Assembly: GCF_000179235.2 (NCBI RefSeq) | Contig: NZ_CP039373.1 | Location: forward strand, 434,032 to 498,031 | Source: Synechococcus sp. CB0101 | GTDB taxonomy: Bacteria; Cyanobacteriota; Cyanobacteriia; PCC-6307; Cyanobiaceae | Reading direction: 5' to 3' | Length of the DNA stretch: 64,000 nt | Part shown: positions 51,079 through 60,775 of the stretch, in pieces | Layout: every line of letters starts with the position of its first letter | Numbering within the stretch: position 1 is the stretch's first letter | Program-made: the position numbers and the translations under genes | Notes under the pieces: generated by a model | The model's input: the letters and a program-made list of their open reading frames with translations, nothing else | Databases searched by the model: none | Told to the model about the DNA's origin: nothing

Positions 51079-51245
51079 AGCTTACGAAGCCTGTCCACAG
51101 GTCTCCAGCCGGTGGTGGTTCGGTTGTGTGCTTGTCCACACAGTCGCGTTTCAGTCTTGGGTTTTCCTTGATTTTGCGCCTCAAAAGGGTTCTCCCACGG
51201 AGATTTCGCCGATAGGTTCCAGGGGCGCCTGCTTCAACCGGCTAG

Positions 51246-52850
51246 ATGACACCCACCGCTTCCGCTCCCGGCGTTGATGCCAACAGCCAGTGGCAGCGGT
51301 TCTGCAGTCAGCTCTGGCACAACCCCAGCCTCGGTTTCTGGCTGGACGTGAGCCGGATGGGCCTCGATGAAGCCGTGCTCAGCAGCCTGAGGCCCCGCTT
51401 CAAGGAGGCCTTCCAGGCCATGCACGCGCTCGAGGGTGGCGCCATCGCCAATGCCGATGAGCAACGTCAGGTTGGCCACTACTGGCTACGCAACCCGCAG
51501 CTCGCTCCTGATCCCGCCAGCGGCCAGCACATCCAAGAGGAGATCGATCGCATCGAGGCCTTCGGCCGCGATGTGCTGAGCTGCGCCATCCAACCGGCGG
51601 CTGGTGATCGCTTTACCGATGTTCTGTGGATCGGCATCGGCGGCTCGGGCCTGGGCCCTTTGCTGATGATCCGTGCGCTGCAGGATCCCGGTGCTGGTCT
51701 GCCGTTCCACTTCTTCGACAACGTCGATCCCGACGGCATGCGCCGCACCCTGGCTTCCCTGGGGGATCGGCTCAAGACCACGCTGGTGATCGTGGTGAGC
51801 AAATCCGGCGGAACGCCTGAGCCCCACATCGGCATGCTCCAGGCCCGCCGTGCTGTCGAAGCAGCCGGTGGCACCTGGATTCGCCAGGCCGTGGCTGTGA
51901 CCATGCTCGGCAGCCGCCTGGATCAGGAGGCGGAGCAAGGCGATTGGCTGGCCCGCTTCGACATGTTCGATTGGGTGGGCGGTCGCACCAGCATCACCAG
52001 CGCTGTTGGCCTGCTGCCCGGAGCGTTGATCGGCTCCGACATCCGAGCCTTCCTGGCAGGAGCGGCCGAGATGGATGCTGTGACCCGTGCAGCCACCAGC
52101 CTCGACAGCAACCCCGCCGCCCTGCTCGCAGCTGCTTGGTTCCACGCCGGTGGTGGCCGTGGTCAGCGCGACATGGTGGTGCTTCCCTACCGCGACCGGC
52201 TGGAGGTGTTCAGCCGCTACCTGCAGCAGCTGGTGATGGAGAGCCTCGGCAAGAAGCTTGATCGTCAGGGGAATGTGGTGCACCAAGGCATTGCCGTCTA
52301 CGGCAATAAGGGCTCAACGGACCAGCACGCCTATGTGCAGCAGCTGCGCGATGGCGTCGACAACTATTTCGTGACGTTCATTGAGGTGCTCGAGGATCCC
52401 GGCGACATTCCGCCGCTGGAGGGCGAAAACCCCGGTGATTTCCTCGATGGCTTCCTGCAGGGCACCCGTTCAGCCCTCACGGAGGAGGGGCGCTTCAACC
52501 TCAGCATCACGATGCAGAAGCTTGATGCCCGCAGCCTCGGTGCCTTGATTGCTCTCTTCGAGCGTGCCGTGGGCTACTACGGCGAGTTGGTGAACATCAA
52601 CGCCTACCACCAGCCCGGCGTGGAAGCAGGCAAGAAAGCTGCAGCCGCTCTGCTGGATCTCCAGGCGCGTCTCGAGCAGGCCATGGCCGACAAGCGCGAG
52701 CACACCCTCGCTGAGTTGCAAACGCTGATGGGCCTGCCCTCACCCGAGCCTCTGTATTGGATCCTGCGCCACCTCTGTGCCAATCGCCGCCACATTGATG
52801 CGCGCGGCGACTGGGGTCAGCCTGAGTCGTTGGTGTTTACCCACGACTGA
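51246..52850 (+). CDS. pgi: Glucose-6-phosphate isomerase
   Basis: A 534-residue phosphoglucose isomerase interconverting glucose-6-phosphate and fructose-6-phosphate. The SIS-domain motifs are VLWIGIGGSGLGPLLMIRAL and VIVVSKSGGTPEPHIGML, followed by VGGRTSITSAVGLLP, MVVLPYRDRLEVFSRYLQQLVMESLGKKLD, GNKGSTDQHAYVQQLRDG and the C-terminal catalytic lysine region NAYHQPGVEAGKKAA. Length is normal for the cyanobacterial form. It supplies precursors for glycogen and ADP-glucose, which GgpS uses. The 167 bp upstream hold a DnaA-box-like site. Confidence 0.95.
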   Translation: MTPTASAPGVDANSQWQRFCSQLWHNPSLGFWLDVSRMGLDEAVLSSLRPRFKEAFQAMHALEGGAIANADEQRQVGHYWLRNPQLAPDPASGQHIQEEIDRIEAFGRDVLSCAIQPAAGDRFTDVLWIGIGGSGLGPLLMIRALQDPGAGLPFHFFDNVDPDGMRRTLASLGDRLKTTLVIVVSKSGGTPEPHIGMLQARRAVEAAGGTWIRQAVAVTMLGSRLDQEAEQGDWLARFDMFDWVGGRTSITSAVGLLPGALIGSDIRAFLAGAAEMDAVTRAATSLDSNPAALLAAAWFHAGGGRGQRDMVVLPYRDRLEVFSRYLQQLVMESLGKKLDRQGNVVHQGIAVYGNKGSTDQHAYVQQLRDGVDNYFVTFIEVLEDPGDIPPLEGENPGDFLDGFLQGTRSALTEEGRFNLSITMQKLDARSLGALIALFERAVGYYGELVNINAYHQPGVEAGKKAAAALLDLQARLEQAMADKREHTLAELQTLMGLPSPEPLYWILRHLCANRRHIDARGDWGQPESLVFTHD

Positions 52851-52862
52851 GGCTCAGACGCC

Positions 52863-55520
52863 TCAAGGCACCAGGTTCACCAGCTTGCCCGGCACCACGA
52901 TCACGCGGCTGGGGGCTTTGCCCTCCAGCCATTTCGCCGCGATCTCGCTCTCGAGGGCGAGCTTCTCGAGGGTGGCTTTGTCGGCATCAGCAGGCACCTC
53001 CAGGTTGCCGCGCACCTTGCCCTTGATCTGAATCACCAGGGGTACGGTGTCGCGCACCAGGGCTGAGGCGTCGGCCACTGGCCAACGTTGCGCGTGGATG
53101 CTGCTGCCGGCGAGGGCATCGCCGCTGTTGCGGCCGCCGAGCTTGAGCCAGAGTTCCTCGGCCAGATGGGGCGCGAAGGGCGCCAACAGGATCAGCAGGT
53201 TGCGCAGGGCCTCGCAGGCGAACACCTCGCCGCTGCCCTCGAGATGGCTGCCCATGGCATTGCTGAGCTTCATCAGCTCCGACACGGCGGTGTTGAACTG
53301 GTAATCGCCATCGAGGTCGTCGCTGATTTCGGTGATCGCCGTGTGCACGGCGCGGCGCAACTCCTGTTCATCGGGCTTGAGGCCAGCCGAAGCACTTGCC
53401 TCCGCGAGAGCTTGGGCCACGGCGTCTGCATTGCCGGCACCTGCCGCAAGGCTGAGGCCGCGCTCGCAGGCCGAATCCACGAGACGCCAAAGGCGTTGCA
53501 GGAAGCGGAACTGGCCTTCAACGTCGGCGTCATCCCACTCGAGGTCCTTTTCCGGCGGCGCCTTGAACAGGATGAACATGCGGGCCGTGTCGGCGCCGTA
53601 TTTGTCGATCACCACGGCTGGATCCACGCCGTTGTACTTCGACTTCGACATCTTCTCGAAGAACGTCTCCAGCACCTCGCCGCTGACTGGATCGCGCGGA
53701 TCGGTGGGATCGGCGACATCTGCCGGAGCGATGTATTTGCCGGTGTGCGGGTTCTTGTAGGTGATGCCCTGCACCATGCCCTGGGTGAGCAGGCGGGTGA
53801 AGGGCTCGTCGAAGCTCAGCAGGCCGCGATCGCGCAACACTTTGGTGAAGAAGCGCGAGTAGAGCAGGTGCAGGATCGCGTGCTCGATGCCGCCCACGTA
53901 CTGGTCCACCGGCAGCCAGCTGTCGACGGCGTCTTTGCGGAAGGGGAGCTGGCTGTTCTTGGCATCGCTGTAGCGCAGGAAATACCAGCTGGAGCACATG
54001 AACGTGTCCATGGTGTCGGTCTCCCGCTTGGCGGGCTTGCCGCAGCAGGGGCAACTCACGTTCACCCAGCTCTCCAGTTGCGCCAGGGGTGAACCGCCTT
54101 TGCCGCTGAAGGCCACATCTCGGGGCAATTCCACCGGCAGTTGCTCAGCGGGCACGGGCACCACACCGCAGCTGTCGCAGTGGATCACCGGAATCGGGCA
54201 ACCCCAGTAGCGCTGGCGTGAGATCAACCAGTCGCGCAGGCGGAACTGCACTTTTTCCTGGCCCCAGCCTTCCGCTGCTGCGGCCGCCGTGATCGCCTGC
54301 TTGGCTTGGCCGTTCGGCAGACCGTCGAAGCGGCCGGAGTGGATCAGCACTCCCCCTTCGGTCCAGGCGCTGCCTTCAAAGGCGTGCTCATCGCTGCCTT
54401 CGGGAACGATGACTTGCTGCACCGGCAGTTCGTACTGGCGGGCGAACAGGAAATCGCGTTGATCGTGGGCGGGCACACCCATCACCGCGCCAGTGCCGTA
54501 CTCGGCGAGGACGTAATCGGCGATCCAGATCGGGATCAGCTCACCATTGGCAGGGTTGCGCACCTGGGCGCCGATGGGCACACCGCGCTTGGGCTTGTCT
54601 TCGGCGGTGCGTTCCTGCTCGCTCTGGCGGGAGACCAGATCGCAGAACGCTTCCACCGCAATCTGCTGTTCGGCCGTGGTGAGCTCAGCCACCAGCGGGT
54701 GCTCCGGGGCCAGCACCACGTACGACGCCCCGAAGATCGTGTCGGGCCGGGTGGTGAACACGGTGATGCGTTCGGCCGTGTCGTTGCCGGCGGCATCCAC
54801 CACCGTGAACTGCAATTCAGCACCGGTGCTGCGGCCGATCCAGTTGGCCTGCATCGTGCGCACCCGCTCCGGCCAACCCTCGAGCTGGTTGAGGTCGTCG
54901 AGCAGTTGCTGGGCGTAGTCGGTGATCTTCAGGAACCACTGGCGCAGCTTGCGCTTTTCCACCAAGGCACCGGAGCGCCAGGAGCGGCCCTCGCTGTCCA
55001 CCTGCTCGTTGGCGAGCACGGTCTGATCGATCGGATCCCAGTTGACCGTGGCGTCCTTTTGATAGGCGAGGCCCGCCTCCAGGAATTGCAGGAACAGCCA
55101 CTGGGTCCAGCGGTAGTAATCGGCGTGGCAGGTGGCCACCTCGCGATCCCAATCGATCGAGAGCCCGAGTTGGTTGAGCTGCTCGCGCATCGAGGCGATG
55201 TTCTGGTCGGTCCAGCCGCCGGGATCCACACCCCGTTCGATGGCGGCGTTTTCAGCGGGTAGGCCGAAGGCATCCCAGCCCATGGGATGGAGCACTTTTT
55301 TGCCGCGCAGCCGTTGCACTCGTGCCACCACATCGGTGATCACGTAGTTGCGCACATGGCCCATGTGCAGGTTCCCCGAGGGATAGGGGAACATCGAGAG
55401 CGCGTAAAACGCTTCGTCGCCGGCTGCGAGCTCCGGCGTGTCATGCAGACCGTTCTCTCGCCAGGCCTGCTGCCAGCCGGTTTCGATCGACTGGGGTTGG
55501 TAGCGGCTGCTCTCGCTCAC
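52863..55520 (-). CDS. leuS: Leucyl-tRNA synthetase
   Basis: An 885-residue class I synthetase. It starts at GTG 55520 ([20 protein letters not shown]). The HIGH-type motif is [16 protein letters not shown] and the KMSKS-type motif is [14 protein letters not shown] large CP1 editing domain is present ([34 protein letters not shown]), together with zinc-binding cysteines (HCDSCGVVP and [24 protein letters not shown]). The frame is open 29 codons further upstream, but those residues are unconserved. Its stop and that of convergent pgi form the two ends of an 18-bp hairpin. Confidence 0.97.
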   Translation of the reverse strand: MSESSRYQPQSIETGWQQAWRENGLHDTPELAAGDEAFYALSMFPYPSGNLHMGHVRNYVITDVVARVQRLRGKKVLHPMGWDAFGLPAENAAIERGVDPGGWTDQNIASMREQLNQLGLSIDWDREVATCHADYYRWTQWLFLQFLEAGLAYQKDATVNWDPIDQTVLANEQVDSEGRSWRSGALVEKRKLRQWFLKITDYAQQLLDDLNQLEGWPERVRTMQANWIGRSTGAELQFTVVDAAGNDTAERITVFTTRPDTIFGASYVVLAPEHPLVAELTTAEQQIAVEAFCDLVSRQSEQERTAEDKPKRGVPIGAQVRNPANGELIPIWIADYVLAEYGTGAVMGVPAHDQRDFLFARQYELPVQQVIVPEGSDEHAFEGSAWTEGGVLIHSGRFDGLPNGQAKQAITAAAAAEGWGQEKVQFRLRDWLISRQRYWGCPIPVIHCDSCGVVPVPAEQLPVELPRDVAFSGKGGSPLAQLESWVNVSCPCCGKPAKRETDTMDTFMCSSWYFLRYSDAKNSQLPFRKDAVDSWLPVDQYVGGIEHAILHLLYSRFFTKVLRDRGLLSFDEPFTRLLTQGMVQGITYKNPHTGKYIAPADVADPTDPRDPVSGEVLETFFEKMSKSKYNGVDPAVVIDKYGADTARMFILFKAPPEKDLEWDDADVEGQFRFLQRLWRLVDSACERGLSLAAGAGNADAVAQALAEASASAGLKPDEQELRRAVHTAITEISDDLDGDYQFNTAVSELMKLSNAMGSHLEGSGEVFACEALRNLLILLAPFAPHLAEELWLKLGGRNSGDALAGSSIHAQRWPVADASALVRDTVPLVIQIKGKVRGNLEVPADADKATLEKLALESEIAAKWLEGKAPSRVIVVPGKLVNLVP

Positions 55521-55581
55521 GGACGGGCTGGGGACGAGTGGGGGCGTGAGGCCGATGCTCCCACAGCCCTTCAAGGGGCCC

Positions 55582-55821
55582 TTACATGAGAGCTCGCAAC
55601 AGGGCAATGGCGACGCGATTCACCAGCACTAGCTCACCCCCGCTGCTGGGCTCGAGGGCGAGGTAATCGGCATCCACCCAGCGGGGCACGCCCGTGAGAG
55701 TTGTGCCATCGAGAAGCTGAACAGCCAGGTTGGTGCGGCTGCGAATCCAGCTCTGCAGCTGACGGATCCCAGGCTGGGAGGTGTCGAACAGCGCAGCCCG
55801 GTTCTCCATGCTGCTCCCCAT
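55582..55821 (-). CDS. hfq: Cyanobacterial Hfq-type Sm-like protein
   Basis: A 79-residue Sm-fold protein with the divergent cyanobacterial Hfq pattern. An N-terminal helix ([20 protein letters not shown]) leads into Sm1 ([21 protein letters not shown]), then Sm2 ([17 protein letters not shown]). The classical YKHAI proximal-site motif is absent, as in Synechocystis Hfq, where the protein works in type IV pilus assembly rather than sRNA pairing. An in-frame ATG at 55809 is an alternative start. It is divergent from dapF, an arrangement I associate with cyanobacteria. Confidence 0.85.
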   Translation of the reverse strand: MGSSMENRAALFDTSQPGIRQLQSWIRSRTNLAVQLLDGTTLTGVPRWVDADYLALEPSSGGELVLVNRVAIALLRALM

Positions 55822-55865
55822 AGGATTTGCCTCAACCTCATGCCTGCCCAGGCAGGCTGCCGCGC

Positions 55866-57053
55866 GTGTCGTCCCCCAGCAAGACCCCGTTCAGTTCGCT
55901 GCAGGCTGAACTGAGCTTCAGCAAATACCAGGGGCTGGGTAACGACTTCCTGATGCTCGATGGCCGCAGCGCCAGCGATCCCGACTTCGTGTTCGGGTTG
56001 ACGCCCGAGCTGGTGATCGAACTGTGTGACCGCCGCTTCGGCGTGGGTGGCGACGGCGTGATCCTGGCGCTTCCGGCCAACAACGGCGGCGAGTTGCGGA
56101 TGCGCATCTTCAACGCCGATGGCACCGAACCGGAGATGTGCGGCAACGGCATCCGCTGCCTGGCGCGCTTCCTGGCGGACCGCGATGGCGACGGTGCCGG
56201 CCGCACCTGGCAGATCGACACTCTGGCGGGCCGGATCGTTCCGGAGCTCCTTCCCGACGGCACCATCCGCGTGGATATGGGCGCTCCCTTCCTCCACTCC
56301 GATCAGGTGCCCACCACTCTCCCGGTAGGAGCGGCGGGTCTGCCCCAGGGCGAGCTGGATGTCGATGGCGAAGTGTTTGCTGTGGCGGCCGCCGGCATGG
56401 GCAATCCCCATGTGGTGATTCCGGTGCCGCTGGTGGAGGAAATCGATCTGGAGCGCTTCGGGGCCCTGCTGGAGGTGCATCCAGCTTTCCCCGCCAAAAC
56501 CAACGTGCACTTCGTGCAGGTTTTGAGCCCGGATCATTTGGTGATGCGGGTGTGGGAGCGGGGTGCAGGCCCCACCCTGGCCTGCGGCACCGGTGCCTGC
56601 GCCACCTTGGTGTCTTGCCACAGCCTCGGTCTGTGTGACCGCCGCGCGCGCCTGGATCTACCCGGTGGTCCGCTGCAGATCCACTGGGACGCCAGCAGCG
56701 GCAAGGTGTTCATGGATGGCCCAGCCGAGCATGTCTTTGACGCCGTGATCCCCGATCCCCGCGCCGTTGCTGAAGCTCGCAGCCAAGCAACACGTCAGGC
56801 ACCCAACCTTGAAGAGGCCATCACTGCCCCCGTTGCCAGCCAGCCTCAGCAAGCCCCCCCTGAGATCGACTGCGCCACGGTTTGCACCAATGGCTGCATT
56901 CGCCCGGACAACTGCCCCAGCGCCGAGGCCCGCGCCCGGGTGGAAGCGCTGCTCAGTGGCCGTTCCCTCGACGACCTGGTGACCCTCGCCACCAACACGC
57001 TCGAATCCCGCACCCGCGCCCGCTTTGAGCGCGACAGCGGCCTGAGCGGCTGA
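55866..57053 (+). CDS. dapF: Diaminopimelate epimerase with cysteine-containing C-terminal extension
   Basis: A 395-residue protein from GTG 55866 (a TTG at 55827 is possible). The epimerase body of about 300 residues has FSKYQGLGNDFLMLD, the first catalytic cysteine in FNADGTEPEMCGNGIRCLARF and the second in GPTLACGTGACATLV. It converts LL- to meso-diaminopimelate for lysine and peptidoglycan. About 90 further residues follow: a linker, a cysteine cluster (DCATVCTNGCIRPDNCPSAE) and a helical end with RSLDDLVTLATNTLES. DapF normally ends near 280 residues, so the tail is an added module. The cysteine desulfurase begins 4 bp downstream. Confidence 0.92.
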   Translation: MSSPSKTPFSSLQAELSFSKYQGLGNDFLMLDGRSASDPDFVFGLTPELVIELCDRRFGVGGDGVILALPANNGGELRMRIFNADGTEPEMCGNGIRCLARFLADRDGDGAGRTWQIDTLAGRIVPELLPDGTIRVDMGAPFLHSDQVPTTLPVGAAGLPQGELDVDGEVFAVAAAGMGNPHVVIPVPLVEEIDLERFGALLEVHPAFPAKTNVHFVQVLSPDHLVMRVWERGAGPTLACGTGACATLVSCHSLGLCDRRARLDLPGGPLQIHWDASSGKVFMDGPAEHVFDAVIPDPRAVAEARSQATRQAPNLEEAITAPVASQPQQAPPEIDCATVCTNGCIRPDNCPSAEARARVEALLSGRSLDDLVTLATNTLESRTRARFERDSGLSG

Positions 57054-57057
57054 GGCG

Positions 57058-58254
57058 ATGGAGCCCCAGCCCCTCAGCCACTACCTCGATTGTTGCGCCA
57101 CCACTCCGCTGGCGCCTGAGGTGGCTGAGCGGATGGCCTCGGTGCAGGCTCAGGCCTGGGCGAACCCCTCCAGCCTGCATGGCTTCGGTCTGGCAGCGGC
57201 GGAGCAGATGGAGCGTTCCCGCCACGGGGTGGCCGCGTTGCTCGGCTGCCGCGATGAGCGCGTGGTGTTTACATCCGGCGGCACCGAATCCATCCATCTG
57301 GCCCTGTTGGGCTGCGCTCCGGCACTGGAGACCCAAACCCCAGCTGGGCACCAACCCCGACTCGTGATCTCCGCCGTGGAGCACCCCGCGACGCGTGCAG
57401 CGGCGGCGGCTCTCAAGCAACGGGGATGGCAGGTGGCCGAAGTGCCTGTGGATGGCGTTGGAGTAGTGGATCTCCAAGCGCTGGAACGCTTGCTTGCCCC
57501 TCCCACGCGGCTGGTGTCGCTGATCTGGGGTCAGAGCGAGGTGGGCACAATTCAGCCCCTGCGACAGATCGGAGCGCTCTGCCGTGCGGCCGGGGTGTTC
57601 CTGCATGTGGATGCGGTGCAGGTGGTCGGACACCAGCCCGTGGCCATGGCCGATCTACCGGTGGATCTGCTCAGCCTGGCCGCCCACAAACTCCAGGGCC
57701 CCCGAGGGATTGGTGCCCTTCTGGTGCGTGCGGGACTCGATCTGCAACCCTGCCTGGCCGGCGGTGGGCAGGAAGGGGGCCTACGGGCTGGCACGGAGCC
57801 TGTGGCGTTGATCGCCGGTTTCGAAACCGCGCTCAAGCTGGCCTGTGATCGGCTCACCGACCATGGCGGGGTGGATCCCAGCGGCCGGCTTCGCAATCGC
57901 TTGTTCGAGGCCCTGCTCCAGCTGCCCGGGGTAGAGCGCAGCGGCCCGGACCCCTTGGCTTCTGACCATCCAGGCCGCCTACCCCATCACCTCAGCCTGC
58001 TGGTGCGCAGCCGATTTGGATCGTGGCTGAACGGTCGGCAATTGGTGCAAGCCCTCTGGCGAGAAGGTTGGGCCTGCAGCAGCGGCTCGGCCTGCAGCAG
58101 CAGCGGCTCCGCCGCCAGCTCAGTGCTCCTGGCCATGGGTCATGCACCGGAGCCGGCAGCCGCCGGTCTGCGGATCAGCCTGGGGCCGTGGCATGAGCCT
58201 GAGCTGCTCGAGCTGCTCCCAGCTGCCCTCGATCGCGCTCGAGCCACGCTTTAG
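57058..58254 (+). CDS. Cysteine desulfurase family PLP enzyme
   Basis: A 398-residue class V aminotransferase-fold protein of the NifS/IscS type. It starts YLDCCATTPLAPEV. It has FTSGGTESIHLALLG, ISAVEHPATRAA (PLP-stacking histidine), HVDAVQVVGHQPV, the PLP lysine in LSLAAHKLQGPRGIGALLV and a serine/cysteine-rich loop ACSSGSACSSSGS holding the presumed persulfide cysteine. It would release sulfur from cysteine for Fe-S or tRNA thiolation. It starts 4 bp after dapF, whose tail carries a cysteine cluster. Whether the two interact is unknown. Confidence 0.9.
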   Translation: MEPQPLSHYLDCCATTPLAPEVAERMASVQAQAWANPSSLHGFGLAAAEQMERSRHGVAALLGCRDERVVFTSGGTESIHLALLGCAPALETQTPAGHQPRLVISAVEHPATRAAAAALKQRGWQVAEVPVDGVGVVDLQALERLLAPPTRLVSLIWGQSEVGTIQPLRQIGALCRAAGVFLHVDAVQVVGHQPVAMADLPVDLLSLAAHKLQGPRGIGALLVRAGLDLQPCLAGGGQEGGLRAGTEPVALIAGFETALKLACDRLTDHGGVDPSGRLRNRLFEALLQLPGVERSGPDPLASDHPGRLPHHLSLLVRSRFGSWLNGRQLVQALWREGWACSSGSACSSSGSAASSVLLAMGHAPEPAAAGLRISLGPWHEPELLELLPAALDRARATL

Positions 58255-58278
58255 GGTCGGCCGACCCGATCCACTCCC

Positions 58279-58914
58279 ATGCTTCCCGCTGACCTGCGCC
58301 AAGCCGAAGAGGAGGCCTTGGCGGCCGTTCAGGCGGCCCTGGCCAGCCAGAGCCGGGGACTGTGGACCGTGGAGTTTCGCTTTGAAGGGTTGCGTATCCT
58401 GCCGGTGGCCCTGCGGTTGCTGGCCGCCCTCACCCCGCAACATCCGGAGGCGCGCTTGCTCTTCCCTGATGCCGGAGCCACGGCGCTGGCCAAGCGTGAC
58501 GCCCTTGATCAGGCCCAGCAGTTGCTGGGGCTAGGAGATCTGCTTCGCCTCCAACAGGCCGATGGCGGCAGCGAGGGCCTGGTGCTGCTGGCGGCTCCGA
58601 CCCCTGCCGATTACGAGGAGGTGGAATCGCTCTGCGCTCAGCACCGCGGATCGCTGGTGATGATCAACGGCCGCCTCGAGGATGCCGCAGTGGGCATCGG
58701 CACCGTCGCCCGTGAGCGCCGTAAAGGCTTCCTCTCGGAATGGCAGGCGGCCTATGGCCTCTTGCCCACCTCCGAGGGTGCACTGCGGCGGGCCTATCCG
58801 GCCGACTGGCAGTTCTATCGCCGCGATCCCGATGGTTACCGGAGCGTTTGCAGCTTTGAGCAGCGGCCCGACCGCGAGCAGCAATTGGAGGCACTGGAAG
58901 AGGCTGCCCGCTGA
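58279..58914 (+). CDS. DUF1995 family protein
   Basis: A 211-residue protein, MLPADLRQAEEEALAAVQAALASQSRGLWTVEFRFEGL onward, with EARLLFPDAGATALAKRD, VLLAAPTPADYEEVE and LVMINGRLEDAAVGIGTVARERRKGFLSEWQAAYGLLP. This matches DUF1995, found in cyanobacteria and chloroplasts, with no defined biochemical role. It is soluble with no signal. It lies 24 bp after the cysteine desulfurase, probably in one transcript with dapF. Confidence 0.82.
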   Translation: MLPADLRQAEEEALAAVQAALASQSRGLWTVEFRFEGLRILPVALRLLAALTPQHPEARLLFPDAGATALAKRDALDQAQQLLGLGDLLRLQQADGGSEGLVLLAAPTPADYEEVESLCAQHRGSLVMINGRLEDAAVGIGTVARERRKGFLSEWQAAYGLLPTSEGALRRAYPADWQFYRRDPDGYRSVCSFEQRPDREQQLEALEEAAR

Positions 58915-58965
58915 GCTTGTGCCCACCGGACACGCTCCTTACAGTTCGGTGTCTGCTGTTGCGCC

Positions 58966-59478
58966 ATGGCTGAATCCACCCGTCGTTTCTCCCTGGTGGA
59001 TGCGGGAGCAGCTGCGGCTGTGTTGATGGCTGCGGCAGGTGTGATCTGGAGCCCCAAACTCAGCGGCGCCGTAGCCAGGGCCACCGGTGGCTTGGTGCCC
59101 GTAACGGTGATGGTGGATGTGCGTGGCGTTCCCGTCGCTAACCCGGCAGCCCTGATCGAGGGGGCCCGCAGTGCCGGCAAGGTGGCGATCGTGATTCGAA
59201 ACCAACCCCACGGCAGCGTGCCGGTGGAACAGGTGATCCCGCTGCAGCGCCGCCTGGCCGCCGTGATGCCGGATGGCAAGGTCGTGAGCGCACCCGATCC
59301 CAATCAGGATCAGTTCCCGAGCCTGGATGCTCGCTTTGTGCTCAAGGGTGAGGGCCGTAAAGGCGCCGATGGGGTGGTGTTCGGCAACCAGAATCTGAAA
59401 ATCGGCGCCCCCGTTGAATTGGAGGGTCGTGATTTCCGGGTCACCGGCTCGGTGACCGGCCTGCAGGTGGGCTCCTGA
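58966..59478 (+). CDS. DUF4330 membrane-anchored protein
   Basis: A 170-residue protein with an N-terminal hydrophobic anchor (about residues 10-30) and a beta-rich body: VTVMVDVRGVPVANPAALIEGARSAGKVAIVIRNQPHGSV, DARFVLKGEGRKGADGVVFGNQNLKIGAPVELEGRDFRVTGSVTGL. The pattern is that of DUF4330, usual in cyanobacteria. It may act in the envelope. The next gene begins one base after the stop, so it is co-translated with the PBP4-type enzyme. Confidence 0.8.
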   Translation: MAESTRRFSLVDAGAAAAVLMAAAGVIWSPKLSGAVARATGGLVPVTVMVDVRGVPVANPAALIEGARSAGKVAIVIRNQPHGSVPVEQVIPLQRRLAAVMPDGKVVSAPDPNQDQFPSLDARFVLKGEGRKGADGVVFGNQNLKIGAPVELEGRDFRVTGSVTGLQVGS

Positions 59479-59479
59479 G

Positions 59480-60775
59480 ATGAGCGCACGACTGCTGCTG
59501 ACGGCGCTGCTCCCCCTCGGCCTCAGCCTTCCCGTTGTCGCGCTTGAGCTGCCGGCGGATGTGCCCACGGTGGCCGCCAGCAGTCTTCCGGCCGCGCCAC
59601 CGCCTGTCGGTCTGCCGCAGCTGCAACGGCAGGTGAGCTGCCCGGCCCTGCAGCAACGCATCGCTTCGGTGGTGGGTGGGGAAGCTTCGGTGTGGAGCGT
59701 CACGGTGGCGGATGCCCAGGGCCGTCTTCTGGCGGATGTGAATGGCACACGACCGCGCATCCCAGCGTCCAATCAGAAGCTGATCAGCACTGCCATCGCC
59801 CTCGATCGCCTCGGGCCCGACTACCGGCTCACCACCCGGCTCTGGCGTCAGCCCGATGGCACGTTCCAGATCACCGGAGAAGGCGATCCCGATCTGGATC
59901 TCGCTCAGTTGCAACGCTTCGCCAAGTTGGCGATGGGCTCCGGGGGCAGCAGTGGTCAAACCAGTGCTCCACTCACCATCCAATTGGTGGAAGAACCGAA
60001 GCAACGTTGGTGGCCCCAGGGCTGGGAGTGGGCCGACCGAGCCGAGGCCTACGGCGCGCCGATCACCCGGCTAGCCCTCACCAGCAATGCGCTCGACATG
60101 GCGGTAGCGAATCCGCCCAGCCGCATGCAGAAGCTGTTGGGGCAGGAAATCAAACGCCAGGGTGGTAGCGCGGCGATCCGGCTGGTGCCGGTCACCAGTG
60201 CCAACACCGATACGGCCACGCTGCTGCACGAGGAACGCTCGGTGGGCATGCACGGGCTCCTCAGCCTTGCCAATACCGATAGCCATAACTTCACCTCCGA
60301 AGTGCTGCTGCGCCAGGGCACCGGCAGCTGGGATCTGCCGCAGGCACGCCAGCAGGCCATGCAGTGGCTGTCGGCTCAGGGTCTGCCGATGGCTGGTGTG
60401 ACGGTGGTCGATGGCAGTGGGCTGGATCGCGGCAATCGCGTCACCAGCCGCTTGCTGGCGGCGCTGTTGTTGCGCATGGCGCAGCACCCCTACGCCAACA
60501 ACTATTGGGCCTCCATGGCGATCGCAGGCCAGCGGGGCACCCTGCGCAGCCTCTGGCGCGGCAGTGAACTCGACGGTCGCTTCCGCGGCAAGACCGGCAC
60601 GATCACGGGTGTGAGATCGATCAGCGGCGTGCTGGAGACACCCGATGGTGTGCGGTACGTGAGCATGGTGTCGAATGGTGCCGGCTCACCCAACAGCACC
60701 ATCGGTGAGATCCTGCGCCAGAGCCGGCTGGCGGGACTCTGCCCGCCGCAAGCACCAACGCCCCAAGCGCTTTAG
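59480..60775 (+). CDS. dacB: D-alanyl-D-alanine carboxypeptidase/endopeptidase, PBP4 type
   Basis: A 431-residue exported penicillin-binding protein with a signal peptide at residues 1-22. Active-site motifs are SNQK (Ser97-Lys100 in IPASNQKLIS), SHN in LANTDSHNFTSEVLLRQ and KTG in RGKTGTITGVRSISG. VVDGSGLDRGNRVTSRLLAALL is family-typical. It trims or opens cross-links in peptidoglycan in the periplasm. Its 3' end overlaps the convergent coiled-coil gene by 4 bp. Confidence 0.9.
   Translation: MSARLLLTALLPLGLSLPVVALELPADVPTVAASSLPAAPPPVGLPQLQRQVSCPALQQRIASVVGGEASVWSVTVADAQGRLLADVNGTRPRIPASNQKLISTAIALDRLGPDYRLTTRLWRQPDGTFQITGEGDPDLDLAQLQRFAKLAMGSGGSSGQTSAPLTIQLVEEPKQRWWPQGWEWADRAEAYGAPITRLALTSNALDMAVANPPSRMQKLLGQEIKRQGGSAAIRLVPVTSANTDTATLLHEERSVGMHGLLSLANTDSHNFTSEVLLRQGTGSWDLPQARQQAMQWLSAQGLPMAGVTVVDGSGLDRGNRVTSRLLAALLLRMAQHPYANNYWASMAIAGQRGTLRSLWRGSELDGRFRGKTGTITGVRSISGVLETPDGVRYVSMVSNGAGSPNSTIGEILRQSRLAGLCPPQAPTPQAL

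Noticed and set aside
51079-51245. Chromosomal replication origin
   Set aside because: Only two DnaA-box-like sites are seen, with no AT-rich unwinding region and no dnaN, dnaA or gidA nearby.
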